Origin: Verpa conica
Lineage: Eukaryota; Ascomycota; Pezizomycetes; Pezizales; Morchellaceae
Assembly (NCBI GenBank): GCA_033030425.1
Contig: JAUFSD010000003.1
Location: forward strand, 1,674,001-1,738,000
Direction: 5' to 3'
DNA length: 64,000 bases
Shown: positions 10,900 through 23,000 of the stretch, piece after piece
Position numbering within the stretch: the stretch's first letter is position 1
Layout: each line of letters starts with the position of its first letter
Made by a program: the position numbers and the translations under genes
Notes under the pieces: generated by a model
Told to the model about the DNA's origin: nothing
Seen by the model: the letters and a program-made list of their open reading frames with translations, nothing else
Database searches by the model: none

Positions 10900-13358
10900 A
10901 TGATTCAGGTTCAATCGCAGCCCCCCCGTCCTCAATTCGGCGCACCTCCTCATCATCCTCAACAATACGTTCCAAATGGCCAGGTACCTGGAGCTCACCC
11001 CCAGCCAGTTCAACTCCCTCCACAGCAGAAGATTATCGAGAAGAGTGGTGTGCGAATTTTGTGTATTGCAGATGTTAGAGGTAATTTATCTCTCCTTAGT
11101 CCTTGAGGTGCTACTTTTATTATGATTGGAGACGCTGACATTGCTTTTTTCTGTCTCTTTCTGGATTTCTCTAGGGAACCTTAGATCCTTAAACGAGCTG
11201 GCAAAGAAGGCCAACGCCGACCATATTATTCATACCGGTGATTTCGGTTTTTACGATGAAAGTTCTTTAGACAGAATTGCGGACAAGTCCGTTCCTTCAC
11301 TCTAGTCTAAAGTCTGTTGCCACTAACCCTTTGCGTAGGACCCTACGGCATGTCGCTCAATATTCTCCTCTTCTCGACGAACGTCTCAAGAAGAGTATCC
11401 AGAGCCCTGGGCCAAGCCACATCCCTATCAAACAACTCGTTGCTGCTGAACCTCATCCTCTCTCTGAGCTCCCTCTCTTTCTTTCAGGAGCGTATACTTT
11501 AGATGTTCCTGTCTATACTGTTTGGGGCGCCTGTGAAGATGTTCGTGTCCTCGAAAAGTTCCGCTCAAACGAGTACAAAATCAACAATCTACATATTATT
11601 GATGAGGCTTCGTCGCGGCTTCTGGATGTTGGTGGTGTCAAGCTCCGGTTACTAGGGTTGGGAGGTGCCGTTGTCATGCACAAGCTATTTGATAATGGTG
11701 ACGGAAAAACCACTATTGCTGGAGGGCAGGGAACAATGTGGACCACCCTTTTACAAATGGGGGATTTGGTAGACACAGCGAACCGAGTCTATGACGCTGC
11801 CGAAACTAGAATCTTCATTACGCATGCCTCGCCAGCCCGAGAAGGATTGTTAAACCAATTGTCGGTCAGTCTCAAAGCTGATTTTTCAATATCTGCTGGA
11901 CTGCATTTCCGTTATGGTAGCTCGTACAACGAATTCAGCGTCAATCCAACTTTGGATCATTATCGTGGGAAACTCGCTTCTTCTAAGGCGTCTTTTAACG
12001 ATGTGTGGGAAACTGTTAAAAACGAGGTTGTGTCTGCTGTTCAACAAAATACTGCTCAAAACAGGCTTTTGCAAAATGCATTGGCAATTGTAGAAAAGAT
12101 GCCAACAAACGCAAACGGGGGAAACCCGTTTGGCGGCCCTCCAGCCAATGCTGCCCCCGGTGCTGGCCAGGTTGACGAATCTGCATTCAAGAATATGTGG
12201 AACTTTAACCTGGCTGATGCAGCATTTGGCTGGCTGGTTCTGGAAGTTGAGAATGGGAGGATTGGAACTGAAATGAGAGCGCAAGGTTTCAACTTTGCTC
12301 ACAGGGGGGGGAAGCCGCAACTGCAGGCTCAGCAGCAACAACAGCAGTCCCAGTCCGCAATTACACCGACTACTTCTGTAGCCCCACCTGCCACTAATAG
12401 TGGGACCGTGAACGTCAACGTACCTTCTGGCCCATCTGCTAGTAATGCAAGTACTCCTATCAGTCCGGCAGTTCCACCTCTAGGACCTAGGAAACAGACC
12501 CAGAACCAAGGTCTACCGCAGCATATGTCTACACCCCCCCCCCCCATAGTGCCAAAACAACCGACCCCACCTCCTCCACAAGCAGAGTCTCCAGTTGTAA
12601 AGCCTGCGACTCCACGGCCAGCACCAAGTGGCCCTGCTGCCGATAGAGCACCTACCCCTTCAGTAGCACCTGTTGCCCCACAACCGCCAACAGCTGTACC
12701 AATAACTGAAAAACCACCTGCTAGTAATGGAACAAATTCCACCTCGATTCCTCCCGCATTACCTAAGGTTGATACTCCTGCCCCGGCAGCTCGAAGTGCA
12801 ACTCCCACTGGACCCCAGTCACCTTTAGAAAGGGCAAAACAAACTGGTCTTTATGTTTCTGGAGTTAATAACGAGGCAGCTGTCCGCGAGATCTTTACCG
12901 CCGAGGATCAAACTCATATTATTCGTATTGATGAGAAATCATCAGCTAGATCCAAGGCCAAGTTCTTCCTTGTGTATTTTGAAAACATGGAAGTGACCAA
13001 GGAAATTCTTGAAAGACTGCCTGGGGATTGTAAAATACCTTCTCAACGTAACGGTAAACCTTACGTGAAGATAATGGATGATTTCCCCCCTGGAGATCGG
13101 AATGTATCCGGTGGCAATTCCAGCAGACCGGGGATGGGCGACAGTAAGTGGGGACGGGGGCAACCTGTTGGTGGAAACACCAGCGAAAGCGACAATAACA
13201 CGGGTGGTAGCTACAGAGGCCGTGGCGGTTATGGGGGAAGAGGGAAATCCAGAAGCGGATACGAGAGAGGTGGACCTAGAGGAAGGGGTGGAAGGAGGGG
13301 GGGGTTCCATGGCAGTGATGGAGGTAGTAGTGCCCCACAAACACCAACCGCTGAATAG
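10900..13358 (+). CDS. DUF2433 / calcineurin-like metallophosphoesterase family protein with RGG tail
   Basis: Three exons (10900-11080, 11175-11286, 11339-13358), 770 residues. After a Pro/Gln-rich start, RILCIADVRGNLRSLNELAKK and IIHTGDFGFYDESSLDRIADK match the N-terminal part of the fungal DUF2433 Ser/Thr-phosphatase-like family (an Asp plus GDF metal-ligand region). The second intron is 52 nt with CACTAAC and a weak donor GTCCGT; splicing restores IADKTLRHVAQYSPLL. The domain continues to about residue 330. Then comes a long Pro/Ser/Thr-rich disordered region with a C12 run (12534-12545), a short folded segment (GLYVSGVNNEAAVREIF..), and a Gly/Arg-rich RGG tail suggesting RNA binding. An upstream in-frame ATG (10784) on a tiny exon MMAS, spliced at 10796-10872, could add 13 residues. 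Catalytic activity is untested for this family. Confidence 0.88.
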
Positions 13359-14904
13359 GAGTTTCTTTACACTAGGGAGGTTCTAGGTTAGATTTGAAGA
13401 TTTAGGTGCGGTGTGGGGACAGATGGCGTGGTTAATATGTTAAAAAGGAAAAATTTTGTCTTGTTTTTTTGTGCTCTATAAACAAGGCCAAATGAAGGGA
13501 AATTACACATTTTAGTGATTGTTCTTTAGCGTTTATGTTTCCATTCCCCTCCCATTCTAACTTATTTCCCCAAATCTTTTAGCCACGGGCACTTGACACT
13601 AAATAACTGCGTTTCTTTTACTTTCATAGCCAGTAACTACTTTATCTCTACCTGGTGCCTACATTGCTCAGAATATTTGCCGGTTAGGTTTTTTCGTGTT
13701 CTATTATGACCTTTTTTGTCTTGGATTTCCGTTATGAGCTTCTTCATTATTCCCGAGATGTCTTTTTCGCCTTTCTTCTTTTTTATTTTGTTTCTTCGTG
13801 GCATAAAAGTTCAAAATTAGCAGTTTTAGGAATGGGTTTCATTCTTGGGTGTGTATGGGTTGTCGTGTATACTTTAGTCTAAATGGCTTGTCTGTCGATT
13901 AACAAGCAAAAAAAGAAAAAACTCCATGCGATAAAGTTAACATGAGATAAAGTATGTATAGTAGTAATCTGCTTGTATTATTGTACAGCCGTGTCTAAGT
14001 AATTCCCGAAGCTCCCCCATAGCAATGGGGTTATATCTTAAGCTACATCAACAACTATAAATGTTCTATAGAAGAAAGTATTTAGGATAAAATAAATAAG
14101 GTCATTTGACCCTATATCAAGATTCCTAGGGTCATCTAATGGGTATATACACAGTTATTCTTAAAATTCATGAATAGCCCTACCTAATTGCCCAGGTAGA
14201 TAATGAGAGCAAAAAAAATGCGTCAATAATTCTAGATTAGATATATATTAATTTTAGGGTCTATATTTCATATCATGTTGGTCCCAGATCATTTTATTAT
14301 ATAGTTGGTGAGCTATAGTCAATGAGGTGTTGTGTTGTTGTTGGGTGTCAGGACTTTTTGAGCCCCACTAGACTAGTCAAGGGTACCAAAAGTGATTGTT
14401 TTTTCAAGTTTTTTTTGTATGATTATACTCTCTATAGTCTCTTTAGCCTCCTCATGTATTCTTGCATTAATACCAGCTCTTCTGGTGGTATTAAGGTTGT
14501 GGGTATGCCGTTGCCATGGGGGGGGCTTCGAGAATTACTTAGACACGGCTGTACCTACGGGTGGAGGCTTGGGGTTGGTAACTCGTCCTCTACCGTTTTG
14601 TTTAATACTTTTATTATCTGTTACATGGGTTGAACGATTATAAGCTCTCTGGGGATTTTAATTCTTAATATTGTCGGGGGACAAAAATAACCGACATCCC
14701 TAAACCTCGAGTACCAACAATATCTAGATCCTAATACCATTAAAACACCATAACTTAACTAAAATTATAATTTCGAGAGGCCTGATTGAACGACCTGGAG
14801 TACCTATGAAGTAGCCTTAACTAAGAGTCCCTACTATAGCAACCAAGTTTAGGATGTTGGCTATTTTTGTCCCTCGACAATACATGTGTACCCAAGAAAT
14901 AAAG
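13359..14904. other. intergenic region carrying a MITE
   Basis: This lies between the convergent DUF2433 gene and TRM7. The first half is T-rich 3' flank. Open frames at 14322-14643 lack any recognisable protein features. The only clear structure is the inverted-repeat element at 14671-14880. Confidence 0.6.
14671..14880. mobile_element. TA-flanked MITE (Tc1/mariner-like ends)
   Basis: This 210-bp stretch is bounded by about 35-nt terminal inverted repeats beginning TTGTCGGGGGAC on the left and TTGTCGAGGGAC on the right when read inwards. They differ by three transitions and one indel and continue through ACAAAAATA and ACATCC to TAAAC. Both ends abut a TA dinucleotide (14669-14670 and 14881-14882), the target duplication of Tc1/mariner elements. 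It has no coding capacity, so it is a non-autonomous miniature element. The family name is inference. Confidence 0.75.
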
Positions 14905-15932
14905 CTACCGTAGAGCAAATCCACCACCTAGCTGCCTTCTTAACTCTAGGGCAGTCTTATATGGCGGTGCTGTTGGAGGCTGTATCGGATCTATACTCAC
15001 TCTCTTCTGCCCGTTCTCATCTACATCCGGTAGTTGATTTGTTGCATCCGAGTCGTACTCACTCAGGTCTCCGCATGCTATAAACGGTGCTATATACCGA
15101 GCTTCATCTATCCTTTCGAGTCCCCCACTCTCATCCTCACTGTCAAGTAAAATCTCTCGTACCCCATCCACAAGGCTCTCGTCCTCATCTACAGCCGTCA
15201 TACTCCTCTTCGGGAAGGCTGTCCCAAACCCCAAAGGTGCCTCAAGTGATGGTTGAAAGCCCTGCGGTGGCCTATAGCCCTCACAGACAACAAAGGCTTC
15301 AATACTACTCCCCCGAGAGCTCCTTGGTTTCGCACATGTGACGCGATCGAAAAGACATCGTAATTGCGCAAAAACAACGGCGACATCGCGACCTCTAAAT
15401 ATTTTTGCGACAAATCCTCCACCAGGAACAAGAACACAAGTAGCAAGGTTGAGCGCAGCTAGAAGTAATTGTGATTGGATATATTCGTCGAGATCATGTA
15501 GTCCTGTTACATCTGGGGCCCCGTCGGAAATAACTAGATCTGCAGGCTTGTTCTCTAGGTGTGAAAGGAGTAGTGGTAATGTAGATGGGTGTGTTATATC
15601 AGCCTGAAGGGTTATAACACCAGGGAGGGGGGTCATAGGTTGAAGGTCTAGCGCGACAATAGTGGATGTTGGAGGGAGGGTGCGAGAGAGGACTTGAGAC
15701 CAAGAACCGGGAGCAGCGCAAAGATCAACAACACGAGTTGCATTGGAGAAGAGATTGAATTGAGAGTTGAGCTGAAGGAGCTTGAAAGCAGAACGGGCAC
15801 GCCAACCTGATAACAGAAAGTTAATGGATTTATTATTTTTACTACTACGGAAAAGGTTTATTAAATATATTTACCTTGCTCTTTTGCGAGACGATAGTAG
15901 GAATCCCGTTTATCCTTACTAGATTTACCCAT
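14905..15932 (-). CDS. TRM7: tRNA 2'-O-ribose methyltransferase TRM7 (FtsJ/RrmJ family)
   Basis: Two exons (15932-15875 and 15806-14905), 319 residues (yeast Trm7: 310). It starts MGKSSKDKRDSYYRLAKEQG, the family N-terminus. The SAM-binding Rossmann motif is VVDLCAAPGSWSQVLS, and the catalytic tetrad reads K28 (RSAFKLLQ), D114 (ISDGAPD), K154 (FVAKIFRG) and E189 (SSIEAF), with family-like spacing. Trm7 with Trm732 or Trm734 methylates riboses at positions 32 and 34 of the tRNA anticodon loop in the cytoplasm. The acidic, variable C-terminal tail is longer than in yeast. A G11 run (15953-15963 on plus) lies just upstream of the start. The gene is divergent from BUD22, 224 bp between starts. 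Confidence 0.95.
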
Positions 15933-16156
15933 TCCAGATATTCTGCGAGAATGGGGGGGGGGGTCTGAAGTCGACAAGTTGTTGGGCAGAGTATCCAACT
16001 TTGGTGGGGTCGTTGGTAAAGCCAAAGAGCCCCACCGCCAAGCTTTGCAGTTCTGCGCCAAGGCACCGCTAAAGCTGACCACACAAGAAAAACTCGGGGG
16101 CACGAGAATTATTGGCCCAGGTAGATAATATCTACACTCACTCCCTTCAAGTAAAA
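15933..16156. promoter_or_regulatory. shared divergent promoter of TRM7 and BUD22
   Basis: Only 224 bp separate the two start codons, so both promoters must overlap here. The segment includes the G11 run (15953-15963). No specific factor site is claimed. Confidence 0.55.
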
Positions 16157-17823
16157 ATGCCACCTAAACGAAAGCATCCATTTTCATCTTCCTCCCAGGG
16201 TGGCCGCAAAAACCCCCGCCTGAACCCCCACTTCCAGAAAAAGGACGAACCGGGGGAGGATTTTTCCACTGACCTTTCAGACCCCTCAAGTCTTCCACCC
16301 CAAGAAATTGAGCAGGTTCGGAGGGTAGTCGAGGAGAAGGTTAATTATGGGAAGAAATTAGTCTTTCGTGGCCTGAAGAAGGCGAAGGGTTTTGAGAAGC
16401 AGAAGCTTGTAAAGCGATTGAAGATTGCTAGGTGGGAGAGATTGACTTCCCTAGAGATTAAAAAGGGGTAGCTGATTTAATTTTGAAACATAGAGAAAAG
16501 GATGAGGATTCAGCAGTTAAGAAGCTTGAGCTTGAATTTGAAGTTTTGAAGGTATATTTGTGCTTAATATCCTACTTCTACATATTGATGGGCATAGTTA
16601 ACTCTATATTGGCATAGAAGGAAGAAATTGACCTTAACTCTCTCGCCTTAAGCCACATTTTAAAAATATTCTCCAAGTCAAAGCCCATTTCAGCATCGCC
16701 TTTATTCCCCCCTTGGCTTGTATCACACAAGGAACCAGAGGCGCAGCTGAATGATAGAGAAACAGCAAGAAGGAATATCATTGCGAGACTATACAATTCT
16801 AATCCAGTAAAGGAAGCAATGGCGGTGGTAGTCAGGAATGTTAAGAGCTCAATGGGAATGGATGAAGGGGATATTAAGGTTGGACAAAAGGGAGCAAGGA
16901 CAGAAAAAAACACGGAATCTCAGAGTGACGATGGGGGCGGGAATGAAACCGCTGAGGCGGCCCGCCTTATAAAGGAGATAAGTTTTGGAGGCGAATCTCT
17001 TACTAGGGAGGATGATCAGAGCGAGGAAGAATGGGGTGGCATTTCAGACTCGGGGGAGTCAGCAGGTTTAGATATCGATCTAGATGCTTTCGCTACCAAT
17101 TTTGAGGATAGGGTAGCAGGATCATCAGATGAGGATGAGGATGAAGACCAAGGCTCATTACAAAGGGAAGTAGATGGCGAATGGTCTGGCGAAGATGAAG
17201 AGGATGGCGAAGAAGAAGAAGAGGAGGAGGAGGAGGAGGAGGAGGAGGGTGGGGATAAGGAGGGAAAATATATTCGAGGCGCAAAATCGACTACTACAAA
17301 GTCGGAATCAAAACAAAAACTTAAAGATTGCCCTGAAGAAGCCGCCCCAAAGTCTAAAAAATCCGAAAAGCTCAAACCTGTTTCTTCTACAACATCAACA
17401 TTTCTCCCTACCCTTATGTCTGGTTACATTTCCGGCTCAGATTCAGATGTTGATGCCGATTATTATAAAGATAAATCCGGAAAAAATAAGGGTCCCACAC
17501 AACCGAAAGAGAGAAAAAACAGGATGGGCCAACAAGCTAGAAGAGCCTTGTGGGAGAAGAAATTTGGGAAAAACGCGAATCATGTTAAGAAAAGTGAGGA
17601 AGACCAAGGTAGAAAGAAAATCGAACAGAGAATTAAACAGGGTAGGACAGGAAGTGGGGAGAAGGGGTCTGGAGGCGGTACAGAGAGGAAAGGGAAGAAT
17701 GTAGAGACTGAAGGACCGTTGCACCCTAGTTGGGAGGCTGCTCGGAAAGCAAAAGAGCAGCAAGCAAAAGTACAGGAGGCAGTCGCGGGGAAACCTATGG
17801 GAAAGAAGATCGTATTTGATTGA
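16157..17823 (+). CDS. BUD22: BUD22 family ribosome-biogenesis protein
   Basis: Three exons (16157-16431, 16494-16551, 16618-17823), 512 residues. The N-terminal helical part (VEEKVNYGKKLVFRGLKKAK..KLVKRLKIAREKDEDSAVKKLELE) is restored across intron 1, and LSHILKIFSKSKPI follows. The middle is very acidic with a near-pure Glu run at about 17208-17247 (GAA/GAG simple repeat). The C-terminus has the diagnostic basic BUD22/SRFBP1 block RKNRMGQQARRALWEKKFG, LHPSWEAARKAKEQ and the terminal GKKIVFD. Family members act in the nucleolus in 18S rRNA maturation and 40S assembly. The acceptor of intron 2 is slightly ambiguous by one Lys codon. It is divergent from TRM7. Confidence 0.93.
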
Positions 17824-18200
17824 TTCTTCTGGTGAGGTTTTAGATGGTTGGCGTATTTTGCTCTCTATACTCTACTTTTATTATTTACCTACTAAGGCCG
17901 AATTGGTAGTGACCTAATGCTTGATTACAATATGCATATTTAAAGAAGTCACAGTAAAGTACCTTGTTTATTTCCTTTTTAGTTGGTAGTATCACTCTCC
18001 TATACTATATCTACTCTAGTGGAGTATATGGGGAAGTTCTATTGATATATCGAGTGATATGCTGTGGGTAGTATTACTAAGCAAATGCGGTGACTTCACC
18101 AGTGTTTCATAGCCTTTATCAATCTATCAATCCGCCATCATCAACCCTCTAGAACTACCACCTCCGGTTCCGTGAGCTTTTTTCTGGGAACAGATTCGCC
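17824..18200. other. intergenic between BUD22 and complex I subunit
   Basis: AT-rich 3' flank of BUD22 followed by the promoter of the next gene; nothing else seen. Confidence 0.5.
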
Positions 18201-19372
18201 ATGACCCCTCGGATAAATTCCGCATGCGCCATTGCGCGCTCCCTTTCTAAGGCCGCTGGCGGTGGTGGCCACTCCCCCGCCCTGAGGGGAGTCCTCCCCG
18301 CTGCCATCACTGCGAGGACTTACTACTCTGGACATAAGAGGCCAGATGGTTCGGAATTGGCTAACATCCGGAAGGCAGAAAGACTCCGTACGATTACTGC
18401 TTCCTGGGCCACCTAGATCTGCCTAATTACTGACGTTTGATAAATCATGATCAGCGGTTGGACCTCTCACAGCGCCAATTGTAAACCCGTAAGGCTACAT
18501 ATCGACTTTGTACTCGATAAAACAGCTATTGCTGACCCCAATATTCCCTATTACAGTGCCGAAAAATACGCTTCTACCGGCGAATCCCTACACTCATATG
18601 GGCGTTATCTCATTTCTTGCCTTCCTCGGCATATCCAGCAGTTCTCTGTCTGGAAAGATGAGTTGACAATCTACATCGCGCCACCATCTGTCATTCCCGT
18701 TTTCACCTTCCTTAAGAATCACACGGCCGCACAGTTCACTCAGGTCTCTGACATCACTGGTGTCGATTACCCGACAAGAAGTCACCGTTTCGAGGTTGTT
18801 TATAACCTCCTATCTGTCCATCATAATTCCCGGATTCGTGTTAAAACGTATGCCGACGAAGTTACTCCTGTTCCATCCATCACTAGTCTCTACGATGGTG
18901 CCAATTGGTATGAGCGTGAGGCATACGATCTGTTTGGGATTTTCTTCGTCGGACATCCGGACTTGAGACGTATCATGACAGATTATGGTTTCGATGGACA
19001 TCCACTCAGAAAGGATTTCCCACTGACAGGGTACACTGAACTGCGTTATGATGAAGAAAAGAAGCGGATTGTTGTAGAGCCTTTGGAGATGACACAGGCT
19101 TTCAGGTATGATTCTCCAGCCTTTTCTGCTATTAGGAGAAGATTTTCTACTAGGGACGGAATATTTAATGAGAATGGTGTGTATATAGGAACTTCCAGGG
19201 TGGTAGCAGCGTTTGGGAGCAGGTTGGAAGTGGCCGTGATTATAAACCTGAGTCGGTACGTTTTTCGTGAAGAATTTTTATATTCTAGAAGATTTAATCC
19301 TCATTATGCGAGTAGTTTAAACTTCCTACCCCAGCTCCGGAGCCGGAGAAGAAGCAAGATGAAAAGAAATAA
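18201..19372 (+). CDS. NADH:ubiquinone oxidoreductase 30-kDa subunit (NDUFS3/NuoC), mitochondrial
   Basis: Four exons (18201-18387, 18526-19105, 19189-19255, 19316-19372), 296 residues (fungal homologues about 280). The N-terminus ([20 protein letters not shown]..) is an Arg-rich, acid-poor mitochondrial presequence. Family motifs are [53 protein letters not shown] and the signature [19 protein letters not shown]. Splicing at 19105 gives [18 protein letters not shown] and a short charged tail ending KKQDEKK, as in relatives; straight reading past that point is intron. The least certain junction is intron 1 (donor GTACGA at 18388; acceptor AAAACAG before 18526), chosen because it keeps frame and length. 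The subunit is part of the peripheral arm of complex I, facing the matrix. Confidence 0.94.
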
Positions 19373-20096
19373 AATCATCTTTCAGTCGACCAAAACTATG
19401 GCAAAACAAATTACCGTCTTCTAGGCTAGAAAAGTTGACGCACCCTGTATGTACTCGTATAAATGAAGCAATCATACTACCCCCTAGACCCGTGCTATAC
19501 CCTTATGGTTTATTTAGCGGCTATATTGGGTGAACAAGTCAAGATAATTCACCTATGCCAAGCCCTCCCCCCGCTTGATATAGTTTTTCTTACCAAGTTT
19601 TCCACCAGAGGGCCCTTTTTTGCTCTACAGAAACTTACACTATTCCTGTTCTACATGAGGTTTTTCGTTTAGTTTATTAGTGAAAGTGTAAGATTAGAAC
19701 TCTTGTAAAATACATGTAGTGGCTGTATGGTTTGAGTTAGGACTCTGCAAGAGTATGTCGTTTCCAACTGAAGATGTCTTTATAAAACAGCTCAAATTGA
19801 GCCCCCAGAAGTACATATAGGCGGTGCCCTGAGGTTCCTCTGGAGCCAAGATCATGCGGTTAGGTGTGGGCTTACATAAGTTATTTCCCGCCACGGGATT
19901 CGTTACAACGGCACAAATCAACGAGCATCACTAAAGACACCAACTTCCACCTCATCTCTTTTCACCACCGACTCCTGCTGCTGGTTCTCCTACTTCTCCC
20001 GCATAGCATCCATCCGATATCTTTCTGTACCGTCACCTCAAACTCAGCTCTTATACCACTTTGTGTTATCTACTAGCCCCTTCATCAACCTATTCA
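19373..20096. other. intergenic upstream of NOT4
   Basis: Holds the 3' flank of the complex I gene and the pyrimidine-rich leader of NOT4 (about 19960-20095), plus one TACATGTA octamer (19711). A minus-strand frame at 19694-19921 shows no recognisable features. Confidence 0.5.
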
Positions 20097-23000
20097 ATGT
20101 CGAGAGTACAACAAGACACCTTCATCGACGACACTGAGGAGTTCTGGTACCGCGCTACTCCTGCTCCCACTACCCCACCCCCACTTTCACTGACCAAAGC
20201 GAGATCTACAGTCCTCTATGTGTCGAAGAGTTAGATATCCAGGACAAGAATTTTAAACCTTGTCCCTGTGGTTATCAGGTAAGAATCCCTGTAGCACTCT
20301 TTGCTTCCTCTTAGTGGCATTAACTCTTACTCTCCTTGGATTTAGATATGCCAGTTCTGTTTTAATAATATCAGGACAAACCTGAATGGCCTGTGTCCGG
20401 CTTGTAGGCGGGCTTATAACGAAAAAACGATCGAATACAAGCCTATTCCCACTGAGCAGTAGGCTTCGCCTCCACACATGTAGCGCTGGATTTTTGCAGC
20501 GTATAATGGAGTCTGTGCTGATTATTATTTTCTTGCGATATTACAGAGTTAGGGCCGAGAAGGCGAAGAAGGATCGTCAACAGTCTGAAAAACGCAAATA
20601 TGAAGCTCAAAAGCGTGAAGCTGAGGCCATGAATCGCGAACGTCTTCGAGGTCTCCGTGTTGTCCAGAAAAATCTAGTTTATGTCACTGGTCTAAATCCA
20701 CGCATCCGCGAGGAGGATCTGCTACAGACCTTGAGAGGCGTACAGTATTTCGGTCAATACGGGAAAATTATTAAAATTGTTGTAAACAAAAGGACGACAG
20801 CTCAAGATGGACAAAGTGGGAATGGCGTGCAAGGTCCACAAGGGCTCGGGGTCTATGTCACGTTTGCTAGGAAAGAAGATGCACATACTTGTATCGCGGC
20901 AGTAGATGGAAGCCAAAATGGTGATAGGACTTTGAGGTATGGTTTGTATATGTTCTTTCGCAACCCATACTAACTTTTAGGCTAGGGCGACTTACGGGAC
21001 TACGAAATACTGTTCCGCTTACCTTCGTGGCGAAGCTTGTCCTAACAAGAACTGTATGTTTTTACATGAACCAGGAGAAGAGGCCGAATCTTTTGACCGC
21101 CAAGGGCTATCTGAATACAATACTCGGATGCATACAGCATCTACACGAGGGCCTCAACCGCAACAGCAACCAGTTGTAGCAGGGGCGCCACCGCAGCAAG
21201 CTCATCCTCCACCACTTCTACAACAGCATAGCGCCCAAATGACTAGGATAAATTCACACCAAGGTCGCTCCGGCACTCCCGACGGTGGAGAATCATCTGC
21301 TTTACCGTCAACAGCAAACTGGGCCAAGAATCCACCGACACCTGCAGCAAGGTCGGTAGTCCCTGTGACTCAGCAGCAAGTGGCTTCTACAACCATATCG
21401 AAGGTGTCAACACCAAGCCCAAAGACCACACCCGCAGCTCCAATGGTTCAAAGTCACAGCCAAGAAAGCGGGAAAAGTGGGTCCAGTGGGGGTAAAGGTT
21501 CAACTTCAACAGAAACTACGTCTAGCACTTCCAATTCCAATGGAAAGTCATCAAATGTGGCTGCTACACCGATATCCTCAGAACCAGCCTCTTCATCGTC
21601 AAATGTGCCTCCTCCAGTAACCAAAACCGTGCCGCCTCCTCCACCGCTTAAACCTGCTGAGCCAGAACCGTCATCTATGGATGAACATCTTCAGCGCTTT
21701 TTCAGATGTCAAAAGGCCGCCGCTAATCCTAGGTTCAAGTTTGTCTTTTCTACCAACTTCCTCAGCCCAGATGAGTATCAGGATATTGAAAATATTCCGC
21801 CAATGTTTGATCGTCATGGTGGAAAACGCCGGAGAGAGATTGCAGAAAAAATGAGGAATCAGGATCATGGCCATGAAGAGTCACCAGAGGAGGTTTCGCA
21901 GCCTCAGCCCCCTGTTGGTACGATGGCAGGTGCCCCAGGGCTACCAATAAATGTAGCGGGGAGGGGAGGAACGCCCTTGCAGAGGGATCCACTTGCACTG
22001 CTAAAGGAAACTGTAGCAAATCAGCAACAGGGGCTTGGCGCTTTTCAACAACAGGAGAATATTCAACAGCAGCTCCAGCAACAGCAACAACAGCAAAATT
22101 CTATGAGAGTACATACCCCAGGTGGCCTTATCCACCAGCAACAGCAGCAAGCGTTCAATCCATTTCAGGCTGGTGCTGGTTCATTAGGTGGCCCAGGTCA
22201 ACAATCCCACGCTGGCTCTATGCATACACGCCAATCCTCGAGGTATACGTTTGCCAACGAGAATCCAGCCTCAGCAGTAACTTCCGTCAACCCTCGTGGT
22301 AATGCCGTCCATATGGCCGAACAAGTTCGTATGATGCCTCAACAAGCACAGCAACAATTGCATAATCAGCAGCTTGCTGCACAGTTTTACGGAGCGACGG
22401 GTGGAGCCCCAGGTCTTGGTGGTGGAATGTTGGGTGGAAACGTTCAACAACCACCCCCAGGGCTGAAAAGTGCGCCCACACCACCTGCGCCGGGTATGGG
22501 GATGCCTATGGGAGGTATTCATGCTCTTGGCGGACAATTCAGCGGATTAGGGTTAGGTGGTCATCATGGCAAGAGTGAGAATTCAGAAGCTTTGCTGAGA
22601 GAGTTTATGAGAGGAAGTGGGGCTACAGGGCTTTCCAATAGCGGAAGTGGGCTGGGAAGAGCTGGGGATGGAAAACGTATGCTCTCTGCTTCACTTCAGA
22701 GTGGGGGGAGGTATACTGATTCGCCAAATGCAGTTGATCTTGTGGATCCTAGTATTCTCCAAGCTAGGGTTGCTCAGCCACAACAGCAGCAACACCAAAT
22801 ACATCACCAAGGACTTCAACCTACAAATTCACAAGGGCAACAAGGTGCGTACAATCAGAGCATGTACTACGGCAGGTGGTAAGGTAAGTAATAGGTTGGG
22901 TTCTGGGTCTTTCAACATGGATGGCGTGCAACGGCAGGCGGAGGCAGGGCTACTATTTCCTGTATCCTCCGATTATATTTTATTTCCACTTATTACTTCA

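Noticed and set aside
14322..14643. Overlapping open frames before the MITE
   Set aside because: Low-complexity Leu/Ser/Phe composition from T-rich DNA and no family resemblance.
17016..17375. Ser-rich minus-strand frame opposite BUD22
   Set aside because: It is the antisense shadow of the acidic GAA/GAG repeat in BUD22.
18447..18525. Possible start of the complex I subunit at ATG 18447
   Set aside because: It would lose the mitochondrial presequence at 18201; the upstream exon joins in frame and gives the expected length.
19106..19424. Straight C-terminal extension of the complex I subunit
   Set aside because: Reading through ignores two consensus introns; splicing gives the family tail ending KKQDEKK.
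20937..20985. Acceptor CTTTTAG at 20980 for NOT4 intron 4
   Set aside because: It breaks frame; the next AG (20984-20985) restores TLRATYGTTKYC, the family sequence.
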